Shown here: piece after piece, positions 55,390 to 63,144 of the stretch
Layout: each line of letters opens with the position of its first letter
How positions within the stretch are numbered: the first letter of the stretch is position 1
Assembly: GCA_905221605.1 (NCBI GenBank)
Contig: CAJNDS010000346.1
Span: 95,836-159,835 of the forward strand
Direction of reading: 5' to 3'
DNA: 64,000 nt
DNA from: Symbiodinium natans
Taxonomy: Eukaryota; Sar; Dinophyceae; Suessiales; Symbiodiniaceae
Translations under genes and position numbers: made by a program
Notes under the pieces: generated by a model
What the model saw: only the letters and a program-made list of their open reading frames with translations
The model's database searches: none
Told to the model about the DNA's origin: nothing

Positions 55390-56570
55390 TGTCGTCCTAC
55401 GGTGGCGGCAAAGGTTCGTGGAAGAGCAGCGCATCCAAGAGCAAGAAGGGCGGCAAGAAGGGCTCGAGCATTCCGATCAAGAAAGATTGGCTCCGCAAGG
55501 TTCCATGGGGGACAGGCTGCCGAAATACTACATGTGGATCAGGCGGAGAGCCCGTTTACCACGGGAAACATGGAGGAGAAGGACCTCCTCTCGACCTTTC
55601 ACCTCAGTTCCGTCATCGATTATACCTGCTCGGAGTACTGTCATCGACAAGGCATCGCCCTCTCCGAGGCCGCGGCCAATCTCCTGGGGGCTCGGAGCTG
55701 CTGACGCACCACTTCACCACGCCGTACTCGGACGCCGTCAAGAAACTCGGCATTCCTCGCCCCTGCTAGATTCTCGGACGGCGGCAAATTCATCAGAACT
55801 GCCGCACCCTCTCAGCCTACAATGTCCAAAAACAGTCGAAGCTGAAATTGGAGCTTCGTCTGCGTCAGCGGGCTTTTCTTCGTGCGGAATCAACAGTGTC
55901 TCATTTTCGCCGGAAAGCAAAAGAAGGATGGCCGCGGGCTTCCTACTTTCTGTCCAAACGGCACTGTCAGAGGTTTTTAAAAACACTTGTTTCAAAGCAT
56001 TGAACTTTTCCAAGCTGCAGTTTCCACCCATATTGAGTCTGCTTCTTTTCTCCTCTTCTGCCCTTCAGGCCTTGCACGAAAACCTGGAGAATCTGAAACA
56101 AGATGAGGGGCAGCAAAATTGATCGAAAAGATGGAGAAGCTCCAGTGACCTCCACAGGAGTCCGAATCGGCGCGCATCCAGCAAATAAATTCCACCTAAT
56201 TCAGTTCGTTCGGCAGTTTGCACTCAACCTGCAGGGAGAGATGGCGCAGAAATCTGCCAGTGAGCGACAAAAACGGCGGACAGTCAGATCGACCCAGCAG
56301 CCAAGTCCGAGCAAAAGCTGTCTGACAATCCTGCTGCATGCAAGAAGCCGAAAATCGACAAAATGAGGAATCTGCAACTCCACGAACTACCACGAAAAGT
56401 TCAAGCACAAGTCCTCAAGAGAGCGAGGTCATCATGTTCATCGGCGGCTCCTTCCGGAGGTTCAACTGCAGGACGAGACGAGTTTGACCGTGGTGTTGAT
56501 TTGTTAAGGTTGCGCGCGACGCCCAAGCCAAACCGCTTGAAAATTGCAAAGTGTATTTCCAGAATGTGAA
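55390..56570 (+). pseudogene. Frame-mixed degraded coding sequence
   Basis: Protein-like pieces fall in all three plus frames. The first is MSSYGGGKGSWKSS with a Lys/Gly-rich segment to KKDWLRKVPWG (55,389-55,508). It is followed by MEEKDLLSTFHLSSVIDYTC and CHRQGIALSEAAANLLG in a second frame (55,570-55,695), then THHFTTPYSDAVKKLGIPR back in the first (55,704-55,765). Later come charged pieces around QSKLKLELRLRQRAFLRAES and FHLIQFVRQFALNLQGEMAQ. The neat hand-over between frames suggests one original gene with several indels rather than chance. No domain is recognised. It may be the 5' neighbour of, or an insertion target for, the retrotransposon that follows. Confidence 0.4.
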
Positions 56571-57157
56571 TGAGTGCGAGCGAAACACCAGAGTAAATTC
56601 AACAAATTTAACTGATCAAGTGTTGATTTTGAGGTTTTTTCACATTTTTGGAGACTTCAGAAATTTTGAAAATTCGTTAAATGGTGCTGAATCCAGGGAA
56701 TTGCAACACGCAGCCAAAACGAAAAGACAAAGAATTGAGGGCACCCAGTCTGAAAGAAAAGGCAGAGTTTCTTCTCTCGATCTTCTGTCAAAATTTCAGT
56801 GTGCCTTGATGTCTGTTTGGCCATGTTTGGGACAAGCAAAGACAAGAGAACTGCTTTAAGTGGGAAAGCCTTTTGAAGTGCTTGAGTTGTGGGGATGTCT
56901 GGAACCCTAGAAGTGACTGTGCACGTTTTTGCTTGCTTTAGAGTGGGTGGATCCCGAGAACTCCTACTGACGTTTGAGTTTGTTTTGTGTTGGAGAACAC
57001 GTGGCAGAGCAGAGTTTTCACCTGTGTGTTTCACTGACAAAGCCTCCGGCTTATGACTTTGGCTCAAGTCGTGAGAAAAAGAGGGTTCAGCGCGCTGCTG
57101 CTGTGTTTTCACATGGGAGCGGAGCGTGTGTAGCACGCTCGTAGAAACTAGAAAGCC
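56571..57157. other. Putative 5' LTR/leader region of the copia element
   Basis: An AT-richer stretch (56,600-56,700) followed by ordinary DNA. No TG...CA boundary can be fixed without the 3' LTR. TGGCAGAGC at about 57,002 only partly resembles a tRNA-iMet primer-binding site. Short frames on both strands have no motifs. Confidence 0.35.
57058..57068 (+). other. 11-base match to the 3' end of the dinoflagellate spliced leader
   Basis: TTTGGCTCAAG equals the last 11 bases of the dinoflagellate spliced-leader exon as I remember it, with CCG about where the leader would begin and a disturbed middle. It lies 90 bases upstream of the Gag start. A chance match of this length is possible in 64 kb. 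Confidence 0.2.
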
Positions 57158-57322
57158 ATGGCTGACCCCGGCTGTCAACCCCTGTGCCTGAAGACGAAGA
57201 CGACGAAGCTTTGTTTGGCCCCGGTGGTGCCCAGGACGGGCAACAACCGCCAACACAACCCCAGCTTCTGCTTCAGCGGGAGGACCCGCCACGGTCGTCG
57301 GACTTGACCCTCAACTCCACAG
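57158..57322 (+). pseudogene. Gag N-terminus, broken by indels
   Basis: An ATG at 57,158 begins MADP and reads out of frame to a TGA at 57,305. The next frame (from 57,166) carries PEDEDDEALFGPGGAQDGQQ, an acidic Gag-like leader, and then must shift again to meet the long frame at 57,323. Extra C bases in two C-runs (57,166-57,169 and 57,179-57,182) are the likely cause. The functional start of the long frame is therefore uncertain. Confidence 0.6.
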
Positions 57323-60300
57323 ATGATGGTCCAGATGATGCAGAGTCAGCAAATGATGATGCAGAATCAGCAACAGACACTTCAAGTTCTGGTGGCAAAG
57401 ATGGAGGCCGACGAGAGAAGGAGACGTGAGCAGGAAGCATTGTCGGCAGCTGTGAGCAACCCATTTGGGGGTGCTTCAAGTGCAGCAGCTGCTGGAAGTC
57501 CCACGGCAAAGGCTTCTGCTCCTCCACCGGCGCCATCACAGAACCTGCATGTTGGAAGTAACCGTGCAGAGAAGTATCTGCCAGCATTGCCGCTCATCGA
57601 TAATGTGTCGATGGGAAAAGGGCGTGTGAGAGAGCTGGAGGAGTACCATCGGTGGTGCGAGGTGCTTGCTTCCTGGCTGGCGTTGATAGACGACAACTAT
57701 GTCAATGAGTTGCGCCAGGCAATGACGCATGACCGTGAGATCAAGCAGTCTGACATGGCAGTTCCGGTAGCATCGCGTTCGGCAAGGTTGTTTTACTACC
57801 TGCAACAAAGTCTGCAGAAGTTCGAACGTGGGATGGAACTGGTGAGAAGCACGTCGATGCGTCAAGGACAAGCTGCTTGTGGTTATGAGGTGATGCGTCA
57901 AATGCACCAGACCTTCAGCATTGTCTCTCGCATGGAGGCCATTGCTGTGAGAGATGAAGCCCTTCGCCTAACTTCGAAGGCGAGTTCGTACAAGCGACCG
58001 CTTGACTGCGTCCGCTTCCTTGAGGACGAGCTTGGGAATGTAGACCAGAAGCTGCATCGGTTCCCTGAACTGAGGCTTGGAGCATCTGATCGTTCAACCC
58101 TTCTTCTTCAATCTGTCAGCCCAGAGTGTAGGCATTACGTTGTCCTGCATGGGAAGTCTGGGAGCTGGGAGGAACTGGTTGAAAGCATCCGGTTCTACGA
58201 GGAGCAAACCCGATTGTGTGATGCTGGTTCGCTGAATGCAGTTGGGGAGCGTGGCCTCTGTTGGAACTGTGGCAAATCGGGCCATATGAGTTGGCAGTGC
58301 CCAGACAAGAGCCCTGGAAAGGGGAAGAAGAGGGATGAACCGAAAGGTGGAAAGCCTTCTGGTTCCAAGAATCGAGAGAAGAGCCCTAAAGGGAAGGGCA
58401 AAGGCAAAGGGAAGACAGACAAAGGAAAGGGTGGAAAGCCCAAGGGGAAGCCAAAGAACAAAGGAAAGCCCAAGGGCCGAGCTGTGGAAGACGAGCAGTC
58501 TGACCAGGTGATGGCGATGCGGTCTCATCATCTGAGTGGCTTGGGTCCGGGGACAAGAACTAATGAGCCCAATGAAGCTGAGCCCCCTCGTCTCACCATG
58601 ACGAACGGAGAGATCGAGAGACTGACCCAGTCCTCCTCTAGGAATAGCTCTTTCGCATGGCTCATTGATAGTGGAGCCACCTGCCACGTGTTGTCAGAGA
58701 GTGCGTTGGGTTTTTACGAAGTCGCCAAGGAGCATTCGGGACCTCTTCCTGTGCTCATGAGTGCTAGCGATACGCCCATGGAATGTGTCAAGTTGGTTGA
58801 CATTCGGGTGAAGTTTGGGAAGTTGGGGCCCGTAGTGCTTCAACAGGTCTTGGTTTGCAAGATTGGTTTCAACGTAGTCAGTTCTTGGCAAGCGTCCCTC
58901 TCGGGATGGAATACCTGGCTCACCTCAGAGCCTGGAGCAAGCTGCTTGGTGAAGCAGACGGAACGAGGTTCCTCGATGTGGGTGCCTTTGGTTCGTGAAG
59001 CCAGGAGCTGGTGGGCGTTGGCTAAGGAGATTGGCCCTACCAAGGCAAAGCCGAAAGGAAGAAGAAGCAAAGGGGACTCACCCAAGCCGGGGTGGAGCCC
59101 GAATGACGACGCGATGGAAGTGGATAAGGTGCAGAAGAAGGCACCGCCCAACGTAGGAAGAGCATTGGAGGTGACACCTTTTAAGTTTTTGCTGCGAGCA
59201 TTTTCAGTGAAGCAACATGTGGGGGAACACGAGCTGCATGAGCATGTTTTACAGGAGCGTTTGAGTGGATGTGAGCATGCTGCAGTTGCGAAAGTAGGAA
59301 TAGACCTGGAAACCCCGTCCTATGCCTGTTGTGCTGAAGCTTTATGTTCCGCCGCAGCTGTTTTGCTTAAGTCTGCAAGCAACACATCTTTGAAAAAGCA
59401 AACCAGTAGGGACACACGCTGTGGAGAGAAGGGTTTTGAGTGCGTAGGGGTAGGGCCTGTGCCGCTCCAGCCTCAGAGTGCTTGTGTTAGGAGTAGGAGT
59501 GCCTTGCGTGTAGGACGTAGGAGTGACTTGCACCCCAGCGCTTGTGTGCCTGAGTGTTTGTTGGGACAGAGTGAAGGGAGGGAGTGTGCCTTTCGGAGCT
59601 TGCGTTGGCCAGGAGTGTTTCTGAAAGCATTGCTGGTGTTGTGTGCTCTAGGAGTGTTTTGCTCAAAGCCTGGAGCCTGTGTAAGGGACCTTGGAAAGGA
59701 TGGAGCTTCCGGAAGCCTCGCCTCCGCTCTGTCTTGTGAACTCCCAAAGTGGGAGTGTGGCCCAGGTGGAAGCCTTTTCGACGAGCATGATTGCTCGTCT
59801 TGCGCACCGTTTCGAGGAGGAAGGTCAGCTGTCTCTTTCGAGGCAGCTTCTCCAAAACATCGACCTTTTTTCCTCGACCCCTGGCTCGGTCGAACGGCTG
59901 TTGGGGATTCCAGCCTGCCTTGGGGAGTTGGAGACACAGGAGTTGGTGGTCAATACAAGCGGCATTCCGGTGAAGCAACCTATGCTCATTGCCGAGCTGC
60001 GAGCCATTGCTGCTCCGACGGTGGACCAGTCGGTTTTGACGGACACCCTCGTCGAGGAGCACGACCGTCGTGCAGAGTATGCAAGGTATGGCTATGTTTT
60101 GACCACCATGGGGGTGGTAGTCGCCGATGTGAGTGCTACCATCCGCCAACCGCACCTTCCATGCGAGCAAAGGGGGTACTGGCGCAACAATCAGGTTGGC
60201 GTCCAGCTCACCTTGAAGAAATTTCTTCAGTACTTGGAGGCGATTCGGGTGTTGCGGTGCCATCCTGCCCAATACCAATTGTTCACGGCAGAGCTGTCAA

Positions 60301-62077
60301 ACATCCTGCCAAACGAGCTCAAGGTCGAGCGTGTGCCGGCTGCCGACTTGAGAGCGCTTTTGGCGGACGTGCTCGTCCAGAGCAACCGCCGGGTGACTTT
60401 GGCTGCCCAACCGCCAACTATAATACCGGATGTTGCACCATCCGCGTCGGGTGGCACGGCACCGCCTCTTCACAAAAGTGCCCCAGCTCCACCTCCTTCG
60501 GGATGGGCTTTGCTCAACCAAGCGCGTGCAAAAGCCGAGGCAATGATTCGATTGCATGCCGACATGAAGAGAGCTGCAACAGCCGAGGTGGCTCCATCAT
60601 CGTCAACGGGCCCCGCTTTTCCACCAGGACCTCCGGCTTTCTTGCCGTTCAGCCCTCCTTCCCCGCTTACGCCGTCCGTCTTTTCCTATGCTCCATCTTC
60701 GGCACCAGGCACGCCTATGGAAGCATGCCTGCCTATACCTCCGCCTCCTCTTGCTCCTCTACCTCCTCCGTCGACACCGCACCCAGATACATTGAGGGAG
60801 CTTGCGGGCGAGGTTCCAATGGAGGTCGAGACGCCGATGACGCCCGTGGAGGCATTCGGTGCCCCCGGGACCCCTATGGACGTGAGTTCCGAGGTCCCAA
60901 TGGAGCCAATGGTCGGTGGCATTGGAAGTCCGGGGAGCGCTTCTCCTTTGACCCCGCCGGCAGAGACGAGTATGGTGGTTCCAAACCCACCTATGGACAA
61001 TTCGGATGTGGGAGACTCTGGCTCCGAGATGGATTGATATGCTTGGGTATGGGCCCTGAGGGCCTAAAAGCCGGGCATGAGGTGCTCCGATCTTCGCCGC
61101 AATGCACAAAATTGGTAGGAGTAGGTCTGAAAGCCCCGCTGTTTGCAGTAGGAGACTGGCTGTGTGCATTAGGAGGTAGGGTAGGAGCGTTTGAGTGCTT
61201 GGTAGGTGACTGTGAGTGCAGCCTGCCTGCCGCGAATGGGTCTGCACACTGTCCCTCTGTGCCCAGGTCTTCATGGAAAGGAAGCAGTGCCTTGGCTTTA
61301 GGGTTGGCTCTGGGTTTGGTTTTCAGAGGTTGGCTGCGTAGGTGCGTGAAGCTTTTGAGTGTGCGCCGTAGGAGTAGGCTGAAGTTTTTGCGTGTAACTT
61401 TGGTAGGACGTGTGCCACGTAGGTCTTGGAGTGTTGTGCGCCGCCTGTTGTTTGTGCGTGGCGTGCTTGCTTGTGAATTGAAAGCTGAGCCTACGGGCGA
61501 GGAAGCAAAAGGGCCAATGATGAAACGTTGGCGTGCCTTGAAGAAGTGGGCCTTGTGTGGGCTTGGGTCCCTGCGGGGGTCCGAGCAAAAGAAGGCCGTG
61601 GCACGTTCTGAGGCCCTGCGTATGCTTGCTGGTTTGCCGACCCCGGTGGTTGTGAATTCGGAGTCGGATGAAGAGTTGATTCCCGATCCGTTGGAAGCTG
61701 AACTTGCGAAACCCAGCGGAAGTGAACCCCCTAGGCCCTCCGATGTTCGAAAGAAACCCCGTGTGGAGAATGTTCCCTCAGGTGAACCGGGTGCCCTGAG
61801 TTCCCCGGAGGTGGTGAGCGATGCTCTGGATCCTGAGGTTCCGGTCTATTTGACCTCGGAGCGGCTGAAGGCGCCCCGAAATAAGGGCCACCAACCTTAT
61901 CTTAGTTGCTGTGACACATGTCAAAGCGCTAGAGGGAGAGTGCCGGCTCGTAGGAAGCACATGAAACACCACCACGGACCCGGAGAGTTGCAAGTCGACT
62001 TTGGATTTTCGGAAAGAATGTTCGTTTCCTTCTCATGGTTCATGTGGTGTCGGGGTACATACATACCGTGGTCTTAG
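57323..62077 (+). CDS. Copia Gag-protease-integrase N-terminus polyprotein
   Basis: 1,584 codons. Residues 1-60 are Gln/Met-rich and then coiled (KMEADERRRREQEALSAA). Residues about 90-300 form a helical Gag domain. The CCHC zinc knuckle is C313, C316, H321, C326 (CWNCGKSGHMSWQC). A Lys/Gly/Pro-rich basic linker (330-395) follows. The aspartic protease begins with WLIDSGATCH, the catalytic Asp being 449. Residues about 590-1,500 are a long spacer without known domains; over 790-1,238 another frame appears to be the coding one. The integrase zinc region has H1523, C1530 and C1533, followed by GELQVDFGF with the first catalytic Asp (1559). The frame ends at a TAG shortly after, while the integrase continues in the next frame. 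In an intact element, the products would form particles, process the polyprotein and integrate cDNA. Confidence 0.9.
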   Translation: MMVQMMQSQQMMMQNQQQTLQVLVAKMEADERRRREQEALSAAVSNPFGGASSAAAAGSPTAKASAPPPAPSQNLHVGSNRAEKYLPALPLIDNVSMGKGRVRELEEYHRWCEVLASWLALIDDNYVNELRQAMTHDREIKQSDMAVPVASRSARLFYYLQQSLQKFERGMELVRSTSMRQGQAACGYEVMRQMHQTFSIVSRMEAIAVRDEALRLTSKASSYKRPLDCVRFLEDELGNVDQKLHRFPELRLGASDRSTLLLQSVSPECRHYVVLHGKSGSWEELVESIRFYEEQTRLCDAGSLNAVGERGLCWNCGKSGHMSWQCPDKSPGKGKKRDEPKGGKPSGSKNREKSPKGKGKGKGKTDKGKGGKPKGKPKNKGKPKGRAVEDEQSDQVMAMRSHHLSGLGPGTRTNEPNEAEPPRLTMTNGEIERLTQSSSRNSSFAWLIDSGATCHVLSESALGFYEVAKEHSGPLPVLMSASDTPMECVKLVDIRVKFGKLGPVVLQQVLVCKIGFNVVSSWQASLSGWNTWLTSEPGASCLVKQTERGSSMWVPLVREARSWWALAKEIGPTKAKPKGRRSKGDSPKPGWSPNDDAMEVDKVQKKAPPNVGRALEVTPFKFLLRAFSVKQHVGEHELHEHVLQERLSGCEHAAVAKVGIDLETPSYACCAEALCSAAAVLLKSASNTSLKKQTSRDTRCGEKGFECVGVGPVPLQPQSACVRSRSALRVGRRSDLHPSACVPECLLGQSEGRECAFRSLRWPGVFLKALLVLCALGVFCSKPGACVRDLGKDGASGSLASALSCELPKWECGPGGSLFDEHDCSSCAPFRGGRSAVSFEAASPKHRPFFLDPWLGRTAVGDSSLPWGVGDTGVGGQYKRHSGEATYAHCRAASHCCSDGGPVGFDGHPRRGARPSCRVCKVWLCFDHHGGGSRRCECYHPPTAPSMRAKGVLAQQSGWRPAHLEEISSVLGGDSGVAVPSCPIPIVHGRAVKHPAKRAQGRACAGCRLESAFGGRARPEQPPGDFGCPTANYNTGCCTIRVGWHGTASSQKCPSSTSFGMGFAQPSACKSRGNDSIACRHEESCNSRGGSIIVNGPRFSTRTSGFLAVQPSFPAYAVRLFLCSIFGTRHAYGSMPAYTSASSCSSTSSVDTAPRYIEGACGRGSNGGRDADDARGGIRCPRDPYGREFRGPNGANGRWHWKSGERFSFDPAGRDEYGGSKPTYGQFGCGRLWLRDGLICLGMGPEGLKAGHEVLRSSPQCTKLVGVGLKAPLFAVGDWLCALGGRVGAFECLVGDCECSLPAANGSAHCPSVPRSSWKGSSALALGLALGLVFRGWLRRCVKLLSVRRRSRLKFLRVTLVGRVPRRSWSVVRRLLFVRGVLACELKAEPTGEEAKGPMMKRWRALKKWALCGLGSLRGSEQKKAVARSEALRMLAGLPTPVVVNSESDEELIPDPLEAELAKPSGSEPPRPSDVRKKPRVENVPSGEPGALSSPEVVSDALDPEVPVYLTSERLKAPRNKGHQPYLSCCDTCQSARGRVPARRKHMKHHHGPGELQVDFGFSERMFVSFSWFMWCRGTYIPWS
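59691..61037 (+). CDS. Nested 448-codon ORF between protease and integrase
   Basis: This frame overlaps the polyprotein frame throughout. The first true ATG is at 59,700 (AAGGATGG, with A at -3 and G at +4). Residues about 25-220 look like a helical domain (LAHRFEEEGQLSLSRQLLQN; TDTLVEEHDRRAEYARYGYV; LTLKKFLQYLEAIRVL). Residues about 230-440 are Pro/Ala/Met-rich and acidic, with repeated PM-containing motifs (APGTPMEA, VPMEVETPM, APGTPMDV, VPMEPM), ending SGSEMD. The polyprotein frame over the same bases is Cys/Arg/Gly/Ser-rich, as expected of a shadow frame, yet it has no stop over 449 codons. Antisense frames are also partly open, so base composition contributes. The family is unknown to me. 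It is either a captured gene or an element-specific accessory ORF. Confidence 0.6.
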   Translation: MERMELPEASPPLCLVNSQSGSVAQVEAFSTSMIARLAHRFEEEGQLSLSRQLLQNIDLFSSTPGSVERLLGIPACLGELETQELVVNTSGIPVKQPMLIAELRAIAAPTVDQSVLTDTLVEEHDRRAEYARYGYVLTTMGVVVADVSATIRQPHLPCEQRGYWRNNQVGVQLTLKKFLQYLEAIRVLRCHPAQYQLFTAELSNILPNELKVERVPAADLRALLADVLVQSNRRVTLAAQPPTIIPDVAPSASGGTAPPLHKSAPAPPPSGWALLNQARAKAEAMIRLHADMKRAATAEVAPSSSTGPAFPPGPPAFLPFSPPSPLTPSVFSYAPSSAPGTPMEACLPIPPPPLAPLPPPSTPHPDTLRELAGEVPMEVETPMTPVEAFGAPGTPMDVSSEVPMEPMVGGIGSPGSASPLTPPAETSMVVPNPPMDNSDVGDSGSEMD

Positions 62078-63144
62078 GACCTGAGGATGAAGTGCCCGCT
62101 GTATCGGTTTGCAAAGCCTTTACGGAAATGGGATTGAGTGGATTGGACATTGTTGTCCACGGGGACCAAGAAAATCTTCTCGAGAGTGTTTTCCGCAATG
62201 CAGCGAAACACCGGACATTCGGGGGGAGGTCAATGCACTGGGTCCCGTTCGCGATAAACAGACCTCAAGCGAAGGGCATCGTTGAACGCAATGTTTGCCT
62301 CGTGAAAGAAGCGTTCTGGTCTGTTTGGCTGGGCTTAGAAGAGCGTGTAGGTGAAAAGTTGCTTCTAGGGAGCCATCTGTTTGTTGAGGCCATGAGGTAC
62401 TCTGTGAGGATGCATAACTTGTTTCATGTGTCCAAGGAACACAGCACGCCGTTGGAGAGACTGCGTGGGTCGACAGTTCAGCCAGTGAAGAGCTGTGAGT
62501 TTGGGGTTGTGGGCTTTGGGAAGCCTCAGAAGGACTACCCAGAGCACCGCGGAAAGCGCTTGGTGAGGGCACTCTATGTAGAACCTCACGGTGCTAATGG
62601 ATCCGGGATTCGGGTCTTTGTTCCAATAGGTATTGGAAAGCCCCCTCGTTTGGAAATCTTCAGCTCTTTTCGTGCCAAAGATCCAGTGGAGTTTGACAAA
62701 GCTGCTTTGCGTGACCTTCGAGGTAATAAGGAAGACCCTGAAAGACCCATCAAGTTCGATGTTCCAATCGATGGTCCTAGTCCGCCGCTTGATTCCCCAA
62801 ATATCCCTGAAGGAAGTCTTGAGTTTCCTGTTGAACGCACCGAACCACCTGCTCTTGAGGGCCCTGAAGCAATGGAAGAAGAAGGAGAGTTGGATGGGTA
62901 TTCTCCGGATTTTTCGGACGTGCCTGAAGAAACAGGCATGGAGGTTGAGCCTCCCGGAGGCGTAGGTCTTGAGGACCTCGACGCCCCTATGGATCCAGGA
63001 GAAGACGATGCCATGGAAGAGGGCCTGACGTGGCTCTATGAGCATGGCCTTAGGCAACTCTTTGATGGGCCTGACTTGAGAGTAACGACAAAAATCCGTA
63101 AGGGAGATGATGTCAAAGAGTGGTTCCGTATGAAGTTTGGTTGA
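62035..63144 (+). CDS. Copia integrase core and C-terminal domain
   Basis: 369 codons in the frame one base behind the upstream polyprotein frame; the shift lies near 62,010-62,020, around GGAAAGAATG. The DDE core continues with the second Asp in VVHGDQENLLES (residue 44) and the Glu in KGIVERNVCLVKEAFW (residue 84), 40 residues apart, as expected for an rve integrase. RYSVRMHNLFHVSKE and RALYVEPHGANGSGIRVFVP belong to the C-terminal domain. Residues about 240-330 are an acidic Pro/Glu linker. The frame ends at TGA 63,142-63,144, but the RT continues in the same frame directly after. The ATG at 62,035 is unlikely to be a real start; this is the middle of a polyprotein. Confidence 0.88.
   Translation: MVHVVSGYIHTVVLGPEDEVPAVSVCKAFTEMGLSGLDIVVHGDQENLLESVFRNAAKHRTFGGRSMHWVPFAINRPQAKGIVERNVCLVKEAFWSVWLGLEERVGEKLLLGSHLFVEAMRYSVRMHNLFHVSKEHSTPLERLRGSTVQPVKSCEFGVVGFGKPQKDYPEHRGKRLVRALYVEPHGANGSGIRVFVPIGIGKPPRLEIFSSFRAKDPVEFDKAALRDLRGNKEDPERPIKFDVPIDGPSPPLDSPNIPEGSLEFPVERTEPPALEGPEAMEEEGELDGYSPDFSDVPEETGMEVEPPGGVGLEDLDAPMDPGEDDAMEEGLTWLYEHGLRQLFDGPDLRVTTKIRKGDDVKEWFRMKFG

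Noticed and set aside
57001-57012. TGGCAGAGC as a tRNA-iMet primer-binding site for the copia element
   Set aside because: It lacks three bases of the usual TGGTATCAGAGC, and the LTR end cannot be placed, so support is too weak.
59487-60278. 263-codon antisense frame inside the copia element
   Set aside because: It lies opposite two plus-strand frames with better composition and has no recognisable motif; it is attributed to high GC.
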